Positions 22,091 to 34,615 of a DNA stretch of 64,000 nucleotides are shown piece after piece. The DNA lies in contig WIDE01000066.1 of assembly GCA_015039315.1 (NCBI GenBank), forward strand, positions 107,088 to 171,087, read 5' to 3'. Every line of letters starts with the position of its first letter. Within the stretch, counting starts at the first letter, position 1. Source of the DNA: Clavulina sp. PMI_390 (Eukaryota > Basidiomycota > Agaricomycetes > Cantharellales > Hydnaceae). The notes under the pieces are model-generated. The model saw only the letters and a list, made by a program, of their open reading frames with translations, made no database searches and was not told the origin of the DNA. The position numbers and the translations under genes are program-made.

Positions 22091-23934
22091 CCGTGCTGAT
22101 ATTTTTGCTGAGTCAGATTCAGCTCTTCTGGGGGAAGAAACTGGTACGTCCTATCGCCCTTCGGAGACTAACCGGTCAGACGAAGCTTACCTACTGATTC
22201 ACTGTAGAATACGGGCTCTGCGCTATACTTCTCCAACCGGTTAGCATTAGCACAATTCTGGTAAAGGCGACCCTTCTAACTGCTCGCCTGTTATCAACAA
22301 TAGGCTGATGGCCGTAGCCACATTCACGTGCGTCCAACGGCTATCATGCTAATATTGTTCATACTGATACATTGGTATCTTAGGTTACATTTCCAGAGTA
22401 AGCGCTATTAGCTGGGGGGTATTTTCTGAGCCTGACCGTTTGTCTCGCTAATCAGCCAGCGTACGACCACTGGCCCCGACGCTGGGCGTCAAAATGTATG
22501 TCTTCCACCTTTGGATGCACTCTGTGTGGTAATCACAACTGCCCCATAGATGTAAACCCCTCGTGTTTAGCTTCCTTTCCGTCAATGTGATCAGCTGTTT
22601 CATTGTGCAAAGTGAGTCAAGTTGTTCTGGTGAAATAGGAAGAAACGATTTCATTCTACTTGAACGACTGGTACTCGCAGCTGTCATTGTGCTCAGGACC
22701 TATGCATTATGGGACTGTAATAAATCAGTATTTCGGTTCCTCATGAGCCTTAATGTGGTTAGTACCCTTCAGTATCGAGGTAGAGATCAATGTTCACAAC
22801 TGAACCTCGGAATAGTCTGCTACGCTCGTCCAGCAGGCTCTCATCTTCAATATCTTGGGAAAACATGATTTGACTGTTGTTCGGAATCCTCTCCCAGTTC
22901 CATATACCGGTTGTTTGGTGAGCTTCAATCGAGGGACATGGGAGCGATATGTACCTATCCTGGTTTTCGAGTTTGGTAAGTGTGGGTTCATTCGAGATAG
23001 CCTGTGTACGTCACATACTGATCCACGCACTGTGGATCAGGCGTGGTGTATTTCCTCATCGCAAAGTTTGGTAACTACGTCAGCCAAGGCAGAAGCAATC
23101 GGGTGTTGTATGTTTTGTTCCGGGATGGTATGTTTCTCATTACGCGACACTGTCATACCAAATGAGACACGGAACCTTACTGACCTCGGTCCAAAGGGTT
23201 CATTGAGTTTATTAGTGAGTGGCTCACTGTTCCAATGCCTTTTCAGTGAGTTCAGTTGCTCAATGACCGCGTGTATATCACAATCGGTATAGCCGTCACT
23301 GGTGTGTTTGATTATTCTCAGAACGATCTGGCTCAGCTTTGTCAACTCACTTTTGCTTGTAGTATGCTCGATGCTCAGCCTCTTCATTGGCATATTCGAC
23401 CATGTATGCCTCCAAGAACCTGCCGGTATAATACAAGCGCTGAGTTCTCACACGAATTAGGGGGGTTCAAATAATCTTGATCTTATCACCTGGGACCTCG
23501 TTTCTGCCATTGCCACAGTCTGTTGCGCTCGCATGCTACTCAACATTCGAGACGTCATGAAGCTGTCGGACCCGCTTGACACCACGAAGCCAAACCCATG
23601 GTCCCTTGACGACTCCTTCGACGAAAGATATGGAGGAGGTGGTGGAGCCGGCAGGCATGCAGCTGGAGCCCAAAGTCGAGCAAGTCAAGTCGACATGTTC
23701 GACACTTTCTTCCGCAGTGGCCAGCAGCCAACGACCGCCAACAACGAGGCTAACGACCAGTTTGAGGCGTTTCTACCCACCGTCTACGACCCCGAGGCAT
23801 CTGAGGATAGCATACATGCGAGGGGGAAACATATCTCTCGGAACCCTCTTGACTTGGCCTCTGGTTCACATCACAAGGCTAACAATAACTCGAACAAATG
23901 GATCGAGCTTCAAGTACAAGAGAAGATGGCATGA
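22091..23934 (+). CDS. DUF6533-type multi-pass membrane protein, array copy B (5' end in gap)
   Basis: The readable part starts at the fourth exon of the family (from 22117, IQLFWGKKL). It continues through VLRTYALWDC, NPLPVPYTGCLVSFNRGTW and GRYVPILVFEF-like segments to the tail exon (ARMLLNIRDVMKLSDPLDT, KPNPWSLDDSFDERYGGG) and stops at 23934 after WIELQVQEKMA. The order of segments equals copy A. The three N-terminal exons must lie in the gap. Copies A and B are closest in the tail (shared SQVDMFDTFFRS and FLPTVYDP), so they are probably the most recent duplicates. Confidence 0.72.
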
Positions 23935-25673
23935 ACAGACAAACAACCAACGGGGGCCAAACGACAACCAATCGGCAATCCTCCGAAGAAAAAGCAAGGG
24001 GAGGGCCTAGAGACTTTCTACCAACCAACACTACCGCCCACTTCGGACCGCGTTAGCTTGCGGGCCGCCAAGGGAGTCCCTCCACTCTCACGCAAAGGGC
24101 CTACCATATATACTACTTGTACGATTATACTTTATCCTTCGGTTCCTGGAAATCACAGCTGTTGAGTCCTCGGCGACTAGATGGAGTTCTATTTCTCCAC
24201 TAGGCTTCATATTTGCATGAGCCGTTGTTCGGGTCCAACGGCTTGTCTCTTGCCCTGATCAGCGAAGATATTAAGATCCTCTCCGAATTAGGGCTGACAC
24301 TAGAGATAGATTTACAATGACAAGCCAATACGGAATGTGGGCTTGGCCCGAGCTTCCGTCCACTAAGGAGACCTGGTTGAGAAGATCCCCACCGGAATAT
24401 TTCTTATCATTAAATGATCCATGTCTCACTCATTCGTGTTCACTCATTGGGAAGGTAACCCTTATATATCACTTGGGAGTTTTGCAGTTGGGCGATTAAT
24501 ATTCTCCCGTAGTGTGCGGGATCCCGACGCTTGGTCTGACCGGCGTAGCGCGGCACCCTCAAGTTGGGAAGCTCAGGCTTTATATATTTTCGGCATTCTG
24601 CGTCATCCACGATAGTCGGGCATGAACGGCCCTCTCATCTACTAGACGCACATCCAAAGACCGAGGTTCTCAGCTTTGAGCATCCAGTCATAGTGGGCCT
24701 GCGGGCGCCTAATGACTGGGGACGACACGCGCATCAGTGGAGTAGTCAATACGACTCTATCCATTACAGGACCTCTGCGATGTGAGGCTGGTACCTCTGA
24801 CGGCATCTCCGGAGCTCTTCGATTGACAGATTGGTTGCCAAATGATCGAGAATCATCCCTCGCCATTCATGTGACTTGATGTCCCAAGGAATCTTTTACT
24901 GTTGATGTTGATGCTGATGGGGTCGTGTGCCAAGACGAGCGTCATCTCTTGGTAAAGATAACGACCTTGACCAGTGTAGTGGCAACGACCCTATACACGT
25001 GTTTTGTTACGGATTTCAACTACAACTGATGGGCGAGATCGGTGGCACTAGTAACGACACCCCAAACTTGGCAATATCCAGTCGAGATGTCACTATTATA
25101 CATGAATTGCCAGTACTTATGAATGGGTGAATCGTTGCATTGCTCGGTGCCTATTGCATTAACATCATGGCGCCTGGGCTCCAAGCTGTGCGTGCTCTTT
25201 GCCCGGATGCATGGATACGGTTGAACCGCTTGGAAAGATCTTCCTGGAAAGGTTACAGATGCAAGACTCAGGGTTAGCGCGTAGGAGAGACCAATGCAGA
25301 GCAACCCAAGTCAAGAGGAACTTTGGGCGGAGGCTGATTATATCGTGCGAAAAATGGCTCGGGGAGGCCGGTGGCGTGGTGCCTTTTGCCTCCACTGTTC
25401 ACGTTGATACCGGTGAGAGATAAACTCCGCCCAACCCACACCCTTCTCGCTGAATCCATTCATCAGCCTTATCTCCATATATAGAAAACTAACGATGCAT
25501 GCTCTTCGTTCCCGCCACATCTTCTTCCCCCTCGTCTGTCGTCTCGATCAGTGGCCGCCCTGGACTCGATTTTTCTTATTTCCACTGCTCAGTGACTGCA
25601 ACATATCTTATTTGGGGTCCTTCCCAGTGACGTGCACGCGTTATTTGTGCCCGTCAGCAACTTTTGCACCTCG
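23935..25673. other. Intergenic stretch between array copies B and C
   Basis: No gene is supported in this 1.7 kb. It contains a small inverted repeat (AGCCGTTG and CAACGGCT, 24220-24243) and, near 25490-25530, the end of the array leader (CGTTCCCGCCACATC). Open frames at 24317-24866 and 25020-25459 look like chance frames. Confidence 0.4.
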
Positions 25674-27843
25674 ATGAGCGAGCAAGATGTTTTGGAGGCG
25701 ATCATTGCGATAGCCCCTGGGATAGAAAATTCCAATGTGAGTTTGTTTCAAACAATATGCCATCTTTTCTGCCTCTCTCGCTTGCCTGGAGTCCGAATAC
25801 TGAGCGTTCATGGGCTGACTTCATCAAACCTGCAGATGGCCTTCAGTAGGACCCTTCTTCCCGTTGTCCTGAAAAGCCCTTCTGACGACTCTTTCCCTGC
25901 CACATTGTCTATAGTGTCTTCGGCGGTATGGTTCTTCTGGGATTGGGCGATTTCAATCGATGCAGAGGTAGGGTCGCTTCAATGCAGGTTCCGACGAGCC
26001 ACTCATCTTTGCCATGCGTCAGGTCCAACTATTCTGGGGGAAAAAACTGGTGAGCTCACTATCGGATAAGGTGAAAAAATACATGGTGCTCACCTCTCTG
26101 GGGGCTTTAGAATACCGGATCGATTTTGTACTTTGCCAATCGGTCAGTGTTGGTCCGACCAACTCAGAGTGCTCCATCTGACCGTCTCTTATTCATCTCT
26201 AGGCTTCTCGCCGTTGTCACATTGCTGTGCGTTGTAAACTCATGCTACGTCGTCTTTATGTTGGATACTGAAGCCTTGCTATCTTAGCTTACACTTTCAG
26301 AGTAAGCGCCGTCCCATCATCGATACTGCAACAAATTGACCGAACTTCGCGCTCCTCAGCCAGTGTGCGACCACTGACCTCCACCCTGAGCTCCGAAATG
26401 TACGCCCATGTCTCTCAGAATGATCAATTTGCTCCTTGTACTGATTGCATGCGATGACGGCTCATGTCCTACAGGTGCAAACCTGTCGTATTCTGTCTCC
26501 TGGTCCTCAACGGAATTAGTGGATTTGTTGTACAAAGTGGGTCCAAACTACTGGTCGTGCGGAACGAGGTGTCTTGATCTCACATCAAAAAACAATACAC
26601 GTAGCTGTCCTCGTGCTTCGAACTTATGCCTTGTGGGACTGCAACAATTTTGTCTTCTGGTTTCTCATGGCTCTCAATGCGGTTAGTGCTTCCGCGCCCC
26701 TGGTATTCAAGCTCCAATTAATGTCAACGAATTAATTGGTTCAAAACAGTCGGCGTCGATTGCTCAACAAGGCTTGATCATGAATCTGTGGGGCAAAAAC
26801 ATCCTGACCGTTGTTTGGAACCCTCTCCCAGCCCCATACACCGGATGCTTGGTCCAGTTCAACATAGGAACATGGGAGCGATACGTCCCCATCCTAGTAT
26901 TTGAGTTTGGTAAGCGTCCCGTGTATATACCATATTATTATTCTTTTTTTCCCTCACTGATACATCTGCGCCCGTGGATCAGGGGTAGTATTTTTTCTCC
27001 TAGTTAAGTTCATCGCCTACATGCGCCAAGGCAGGAGCAACCGTGTTTTGTATGTTCTGTTTCGAGATGGTAAGTTGTCTTTCTTGCGCAAGGTAACTGG
27101 AGGTTCACTGACCTCTGGGAAAGGCTTTATTGAATTTAGTGGTGAGTGTAATCGTGATCCCTCTGGGCAAGCCCAGCTGGTTAACGACTCCACGTTCCCT
27201 GCCAATTGTAGCTGTCAGTGGTGAGTTTTCCCCTTTCCGCATTAGGATGTGGTCTTGCGGTTTGCTTACTGATAATCGCCTCTCAGCTTGCTCGATACTT
27301 AGCCTGTTAATCGGCATATTCAGTTCTGTAGGCATCTTACAGCTTTTGAAGCTTTGATGATCACTTACCCCACGTGTCGTTCAGGGAGACTCAGACAACC
27401 TCGATCTCATCACCTTTGATCTCGTCTCTTCCATCTCCGTCATCTGCTGCGCCCGCATGCTGCTCAATATCCGAGATGTCATGACCTTGTCGGACCCACG
27501 TGATACCACGAAACCCAATCCATGGTCGCTCGACGACTCCTTTGATGAGCGGTATGGAAGCGACGGACACACTATCACTGCCCCTCCAGAAGAGAGCCGG
27601 ATGGACATGTTTGAGTCTTTCTTCCGGAACAGCGAGCAGGTTCCAAACACTGCACATATGGCTGATGAGCAGATCGATGTGGTTTTGCCGATCTCATCCG
27701 ACCATGTACCGCCGGAGGATTCTACGGACGCTAAGGGGAAGCGGGTCTTACGAGAACCTGGCGGCGTCGCCCCCCAATCGTATCGTGGGCCAGAAGGCTT
27801 GGATGAATGGATCGAGCTTGAGGCGCGATCCGAGATAGTTTGA
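25674..27843 (+). CDS. DUF6533-type multi-pass membrane protein, array copy C
   Basis: Exons 25674-25736, 25836-25845 (10 nt) and 25915-25967 begin the gene (MSEQDVLEAIIAIAPGI; SSAVWFFWDWAISIDAE). VQLFWGKKL, NTGSILYFANR, LLAVVTLL, VLRTYALWDCNNFVFWF, NPLPAPYTGCLVQF, GRSNRVLYVLFRDG, ACSILSLLIGIF and the tail exon (CARMLLNIRDVMTLS) follow. The open tail ends WIELEARSEIV at 27843. All segments seen in the other copies are present and the frame looks intact, so this is the best reference copy. It is tail to tail with copy D. A receptor or transporter role is possible from topology only; nothing catalytic is visible. Confidence 0.8.
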
Positions 27844-28456
27844 TGCGCTCCCTAGTAGTGTACTTCTCCTTCTACCTAGACTGTCTGAGGACATTCCCGC
27901 CGATAGGCTCCGGGCTGGCGCCCGGCCTGGTGAACTCCAGTTACCTATGTTTATTAGCTTATACCACTCGGAATACTCTATGTTACCCCATTGTAATTGC
28001 TATGTGTTGTAGATAGATTCTGTGGCGATTATGGATACCAGCCTTTGATTTTGTTTAGTGGGATCGCCAAAGCATTGCTCTCATTCTGCTTGTCCGACTT
28101 ATCAATATGATAGTTTGTTGCAGAGTATCCTATAGCGTTCAGTATCTCTGATCCTATGACTGCCCATTGACCTAATCTTCATATCGTGCATAAGGTGATG
28201 GCTTCGCCTCTAAGTGAGTAGATGACAAAACTAGGATTTCTTTCGAGGCAGATGGGTAATATGTGGCTTGATTGGGAATGGTATATATGGTAGAACCTTG
28301 GCAAGCCAAGGTATCCTCCAAGCTCCCCACGGGCCAGCACGGTGCGCGAGAGCTTTCAGGCGTCCGGACTTGTTTTACATGCATAAGATAGAGCTTCGAC
28401 AATCATAGAGAACGATCCCAGTGCAGCATGTGTATCGCGGCTTTGCTAATATCGCT
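27844..28456. other. Spacer between converging array copies C and D
   Basis: About 610 bp of probable 3' UTRs. The minus-strand open frame at 28172-28402 has no recognisable content. Confidence 0.45.
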
Positions 28457-30552
28457 TCAAGCTCTATCCTCCAACCCCTCGTTGGAGCCCATATCAGCAG
28501 GTTCTCGGGAGACCCCCTTTCCCTTGATATCTACTGGATCCCTGGATGGTGCATGATTCGACACAACTGGCGAAGTTGCCTCAGCTTGCTCGCTAGGGAC
28601 GCTTGTCATATGCGTTGCACGCTCGCTATTGCCGAAGAAAGATTCGAACATCTCGACTCGACTTGTCTCTGGAGGAGCGATCACCGTGTGTCTGTCAATT
28701 CCATAGCGCTCATCGAATGAGTCGTCCAGCGACCAAGGGTTCGGCTTTGTGGTATCGAGGGGATCAGAGAGTGTCATGACGTCTCGGATGTTGAGTAACA
28801 TGCGTGCGCAGCAAATCACCGAAATAGAAGCTGAGAGGTCAAAGGTGATGAGGTCGACAACGTCAGAGTTTTTCTAGAACGTATTAGAATAGAGTTAGTG
28901 GTTGCATGACGTTAGCACCTCATCGAATATGTACCGGACCGACTATGCCAAGCAGGAGGCTAAATATTGAGAATACTATGAAGTGATATAGTGATGAGCG
29001 ATTAAGATCGCGGAATGACAGGAATTATTGAAAACGTACAAGTGACAGCTAGAAATGACACAGAAAACGTGCTGAATGAAGAGCCAGACTAATCATGAGG
29101 TACTGGAACAGACTGACCGGTGAATTCAATGAAGCCTTCCGCCTAGCATCAGCATATATCCTATTGCCAATAGTCAAATCGAGGGCTTACCATCTCGGAA
29201 TAAAATATACAGCACACGGTTACTCCTGCCTTGGAAGATGTAGGCAACAAACTTGACGAGGAGGAAAAACACCACGCCTAATCCAAAAGGTAGTTGCGTC
29301 AGCGCGGGTACCAAAAGCACTGGATGGAATGCGCCCATCCTCACCAAGCTCAAATACGAGGGTAGGTACATATCGCTCCCACGTGCCTAGCTTGAAGTCG
29401 ACCAAACACCCTGTGTAGGGAGCAGGAAGAGGGTTGTATATAATGTCGAGGCCACGCTTTCCCCATATATTCATGATGAGACCTTGCTGTGCAATCGACG
29501 CAGACTGGTTGAAGGGGATTGTCTACTTAGATAACCGCTCTCGGTACGGTTATTCGTAGAGGGCACTGACCACATTGAGAGTCATTAGGAACCAGAAGAT
29601 CCATTTACTACGATCCCATAAAGCATACGTGCGAAGCACGAGAACAGCTATGTCCAATAATTGACCACGTGAGATCAAAATCGTGGGTTTATCCGTGGGT
29701 AACGGTACCGACTCACTTTGCAAAACAGATGCACTGAGCCCGGTGAGGATTAGAAGGGTGAATATCACGGGTTTACACCTGTCATATCGTGGAACAGGAA
29801 TGAGATAATTGTGGTTTCTGTGGGAAGCAGCTTACATATCAGCACTCAGGGTAGGATTCAATTGTCGCTCGGTAGCTGGAAAGTGAGTGATATGGTCAGC
29901 CCTCCATAACACCTATCACAATATACCCCCTACTTTGGAAATGTAGCCTAAGAGAGAAACGGCTCAGTGTCATATGCTGTGTGCTGACTCCCTAGACGAA
30001 CAGTAATGTAACGACGGAAAGAAAGCTAAAAGGAAATCGGGTTGAGTGATTGGAGACTCTTCAGTATTGATCGGTCCTGGACTGACCGGTTGGAAAAATA
30101 TAGCACTGAGCCCGTATTCTAGACAGTTATAGGATGGATATTTAGCACGGCTCAAAGTTTTCTTGCTCATGGAAGACGTACCAGTTTCTTTCCCCAGAAA
30201 AGCTCAATCTGGTGGGTAGCAATGATTGTCAAGACCACCACTCGCGAACACACATTGGCAACACCAGCCCCACCTCAGCATCAATCGAAATAACCCAGTC
30301 CCAGAGAAACCAGACAGTAGAGGACACTAGGTATGAGCAGCACGGAGAGTGTCAAGAGGGGAGGGTGTTATGATGAGTGAGAAACGAAATCCCCTACCGA
30401 ATACCAGCTAGAGATACGTCAGTTCTGGCCACTCGTTCATCGACAGGGGGCGAAGTCAAACAAATGAGCCAGTGTTTTGCCCTACTTACTTTGGAAACTT
30501 CGATGGTAGGGACCATAGCAATGATTGCTTCCAGAGCATCTTGGTCGCTCAT
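28457..30552 (-). CDS. DUF6533-type multi-pass membrane protein, array copy D (inverted)
   Basis: On the minus strand the gene starts MSDQDALEAIIAMVPTIEV. It has the same 10-nt exon (30398-30407, encoding LVF plus one base) and continues SSTVWFLWDWVISIDAE. Further blocks are VLRTYALWDRSKWIFWF, NPLPAPYTGCLVDFKLGTWERY, GVVFFLLVKFVAYIFQGRS and CARMLLNIRDVMTLS. The stop is at 28457 after a shorter tail (NEGLEDRA) lacking the WIELE ending of copies B and C. It shares ETSRVEMFESFF with copy C, suggesting that C and D are sisters created by an inverted duplication. Confidence 0.78.
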
Positions 30553-32823
30553 GACGGTCGAGAGCCTTCCGTAGTAATGAATGGAGTGCGCGAAGCACTC
30601 AGGAGTGCCTCGCACAGAACGAAGTCAAGGAAAAGGGTGAGGATGAGGTTGGGCAGCCAGTGATGAGACAAAAGATGTGGGGGGAAATTTGAATGTGGCG
30701 CTGGGAGGCACCCAGATTACGGCTCTATATAGCAAACCAAGGCCGTGTCAACAACATTGATCATGTAGCAGAGCTAATTCATCTCTCACCAAGCCAGATT
30801 ATCGGAGGTAAAGCAAATGCCTTGAGAACTACCACCAGTCGTTGGTCCTCCTGTTCCTCATTTGAGTTCGTTCACACGATCCACCCATGTCACAGCCTCT
30901 CTCGAATTAGTACAGTCATCTTTGCATATCTACTCGTTGTACATCCTAGAATTGTCACGAGAGATACTTATCAACCATTTTTGGCCGCACGTTTCTTCTA
31001 TATAAAGCTACGTTAAGAACGCCTGCGCGTCATGGAGACCCAGTGTCACAACCTGGATGAGAAAAATAGCCACTGTGTAATGCAGCCGCCTGAGTTTTGC
31101 AAGATGTCAGTAAGTTGTGGAGTTTGGGGCACCCACAGCGGCGATGAAGGGAAACGATTCACCATCAGATTCAGCAGGGGCATCGATTGGCGGTTGCCGT
31201 GAACGCAACTTATTTGAATAGTGAGTGGCTCAATGCAAGGTGTCGCGTGACTCGACACAGTGTGTGGACAAGCTCACATCTCCTCGTTGAATGACCTGCC
31301 AGTATCTCTGTAGCCCTGCGTGATATCCACTCTTCTTATCTTCTGGTTCTCATTTCTTGCTGGTCAGTATCCAGCCACAACTAAGGTGTTCCTCACAAGC
31401 GAGCGCATCCATCCCTGACTGTGACAATAAGAATATTGGACTCGCTTTGCCTGACTACTTGACGTCTTAACACGCGACGAGATCACAAGGCACAATCTTG
31501 GAGACTCCTATCTCGACTGCGATCAATCTCTCCCGATCTTATCGCTCGCCACCACACCTAAGAAAACCATGTCAGGTCGACGAATGCCCATGATAATAGG
31601 GCAGCCGCCTTGCATTTGGTATACCTCTGATGGCGACTGCGGTGCTTATAGCCATAAATCAGATCTACTATCGTAGACGTAGAAGAGTCAGCAATGAGGA
31701 GTCTGGAAAGCACTCCGAGATCATTCGGCTTCGACTCCCCAGATCGATCGAGAATATCAGCTGCGTGGGTGAGCTTGATGCTGGTGACAACTCGATGGAC
31801 CACGTAGTGGTAAATCTTGTGCACAGTCATGTGAGGAGCAGCTGAGAGACCGACCGCTATATTGAGGGCTAGCCGTGCGGCGATGATTTCATTGCTGCAT
31901 CCCCCTTCATACGATCTTATGCAGCAAAGCGCGGATTTTAAGCTGGTCATTTGGTCTAATTCATCAGGAGGCAATCTCGCTCGTCGTTTCTGCCTCCTCT
32001 AGAGATTCGAGCATCTTGTGTTTGCGCTGAAGCTTCCTGAAGCACAGACTTTCCTGCTGCGCAGCGCGGAACTGTGCTCCGCCCTCCCACGAGGGGAGAA
32101 TATCCCTCTATTTCCATCGGATTTATGGAAAGAGCTCCGTACTACATGGGAGATCCTCACTGGTCCACACCGTGTTAGAGGGCCTGAGCTTTTTGTTTCC
32201 CGGCAATCAGTGGTATACCAATGGGAGCCATATTTAATGACTGGAAAGTGCATAAAGGGCATTTTGCTCTACGATGGCGCTCGCTAGGCAGACCTTGAAC
32301 AGCCAAGCATCGCGCCCTTATGCTCATCATCGGATATTCTGTATTTTCTCCTGGTAGACTTTTCGTGGCCGTATGTTTCGCTCGGTGCTACTGGATGGTT
32401 AACCACATAGCCACATGCTCGTTTATCGTCATTGGTACTTCCTCTCGGGCTATATCACTACTTAGATTCTCTCCTGTTTCCCTTGTGCTGCCTCACTGCT
32501 CACCATAGCTCTCGTTGTCCTCATTGCAAGCCTGCTCAATTGTTGATGTCGCCAGTACCATTGTAGACCAAATAATAACTCCCCTATTTTTCCATCAATT
32601 CTTGCTGCTCGTTCCTGCAGGGATTTGTGAGGGTTCCAGGCCCTTTGTTGTTGTTGTGGGCACTGATTGAATTGCCGGGCGCAAAACAGGGCTTGGCGGC
32701 ATTTACCGTCGGCGCTTAGGTTACGTTTCCATCATCTCTCCCTCCTCCCATCGTCGCTACTGACGTTCTCGTCGTCTCTTCACGTTCTCTATCCCTTCCA
32801 TTCCTTCGAAAAACACACTCCAA
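30553..32823. other. Long intergenic stretch, no supported gene
   Basis: This 2.3-kb stretch holds the promoter of copy D at its left end. The longest open frames (31558-31974 minus, 138 codons; 32018-32287 plus) have no motif I recognise and lack convincing splice partners. Degenerate coding sequence is possible. The right end is pyrimidine-rich (32740-32820), as expected for the leader of the next gene. Confidence 0.4.
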
Positions 32824-33756
32824 ATGAAGGCTGCTATCTTTTTCTCTGCTACTGCCCTCGCAGTCGGTGCTCTTGTTAGTGAAATCGCTATTATGTTGCT
32901 GTTGTGCCTGGTCGCCCATCACTCACACACATCAATCGCTCCGCTTTTTCTTTCTCGTTTTGCTTTTTCGTGTTTTCTTCTTCTCTTCTAGGCGGACTCG
33001 TACATCCCTAGCGGCATCTCCGCCAACTGCACCAGTTTCCTCACCTCCCTTGACTCCGACTCTGGGTTGCAGACCTGCACCAACTGGCTGTTGACAGCGA
33101 CCAAGGCGTATTCCTCGTCAAACGCGTCCTCTTCCGACCTCACCTCCACCCTCTCCACTCTCTGCAGCTCCACGTCGTCGTGTGACAACCCATCCATCCG
33201 TGGCCTCCTCTCCAACTTTTACATGTCATGCGCGCCTGAGATGGAGAACAACAACGCCGATGTGATAGCCCTCTACGACAACCTTTATACCATGATGCCC
33301 TTCCGTGCTGCTATCTGCGCCACGGATGCCACCACTGGGGGCTACTGCGCATCATACATCTCCTCGTCGAGTGGTAATTCGCGCAAGCGCTCCCTCCCCA
33401 CCGTTGATGGCGCCGCGATGCAAGCTGCCGGTACTCCCTTCCAGTTCCTGCTCCCCACCTCCCCCTCGAGCGACCTCTGCACCGCATGCAGCAAGAGCGT
33501 CATGCAGGCATGGGTGACCTGGGAAGCCACACTTCCCTACCCCTTGGGCCTGATCCTTTCGCCTATCCTTGGTGGCCAGAGTGCTCTGTGGTCTGCCATG
33601 GACAGTGCGTGCGGCTCGAGCTTCATGTCGACCATCACTGCCGATGCCAATGCTGCCCCCCTCGCCGCTCTGGCGAGTGGCTCGGCTCCCTCGACCAAGC
33701 CTGTGTTCAGCGCATTGCTTGGTGTTGCCGGTCTCGGAGCCGCTTTGATGTTGTAG
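32824..33756 (+). CDS. Secreted, probably GPI-anchored protein (DUF7729-like)
   Basis: Exons 32824-32874 and 32992-33756 (117-nt intron, phase 0) give 271 residues. The N-terminus MKAAIFFSATALAVGALA is a signal peptide. The mature part has many cysteines in pairs (SANCTSF, LQTCTNW, STLCSST, SSCDNP, MSCAPE, AICATD, GYCASY, DLCTACS, DSACGS), with tracts of Ser. The last ~20 residues (KPVFSALLGVAGLGAALML) form a hydrophobic tail after a small-residue region (SGSAPS), the arrangement of a GPI-anchor signal. The spacing of cysteines and the TPFQFLLPTSPSSDLCTAC block resemble fungal DUF7729 proteins; the family name is moderately sure. A cell-wall or surface role is inferred. Confidence 0.8.
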
Positions 33757-34615
33757 AAGATGAAAGGGTCTTCCGTTTCGTTGCAGCCGCGGGTAGTGCT
33801 TGATTTGGGCCGGAGGTTATTTTTGGATTCGTGGAAGTGATCTGCCTCGATGGAAACGATTCTTTCTAGTCCTTTCCTCGTCCCACACTCGAGCCGTCAT
33901 CAATAATTCCTCCCCTTTCGAATCAACTCACACGTGGCATCACGCCCTTTTCCTTTGTCGTCGCATCCCTCTACTTGAGTAGTCCTCTCTTCCATATACC
34001 CTACACTCTTTTCCTATCCTACTACCTACTCTTGGTCTCCCCGTTTTGTTGGTCGCCTTGTTTCGCTCTACGCGAATTTTCCCGCCTCTCGTCCAAGTCC
34101 TACTTTGTTATCTATTCATCGCAGTTTGATCCCTGCTGATCTTTCTCGATCTTCGGTCTGACTACTGCTTAGCTACAGACCTCCTCAGCCCCCTGGTGGT
34201 GCTGGCTGGCTACGATTCCGACCCTCACTACCTAAAGAAACAAGGCTGGGGAATCATAGCTAATAATATCTTTATAACATTACTTTGCAAGTGTGCCACC
34301 TATCGTCTGACTTGAGCACGATCGAGGTCTTGGTTGTGCGAGGACGAGAATGAGAATGAGAATCAGGGTGGCGAGCAGCGTCCAGTGTTCAGTCCGACCG
34401 TGGGAAGATTTCCCCACTATCTCTGTGTCTGATAGTGACACAACACCCTCGTTCACAGGACCTGTCTGAAACACCGGGTGAACACTGGACTATCAACCGC
34501 TCTATCTCTCTCTCAAGTGTAACTCCCCCAAGTAACCCTTCCTGAGATAGTAGAACCTGTCTAACCAACTCTAAGGGTCAGCAACGAGGCTCGACGCTGG
34601 GTTGAGGCATTTAAG
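33757..34615. other. Intergenic stretch, no supported gene
   Basis: This contains the 3' UTR of the GPI-type protein and the promoter of the lysine-rich gene. The minus frame at 34280-34474 has a hydrophobic run but no other support. Confidence 0.45.

Noticed and set aside
21290..22244. Two open frames crossing the run of Ns
   Set aside because: They exist only because N codons contain no stop; there is no coding evidence inside the gap.
24220..24243. Inverted repeat AGCCGTTG / CAACGGCT as a terminator or transposon end
   Set aside because: The stem is only 8 bp, with no T-tract, target-site duplication or transposase nearby.
31558..31974. 138-codon minus-strand frame as a possible gene
   Set aside because: No motif, no family resemblance, no plausible upstream exon, and the overlapping plus frame is equally open.
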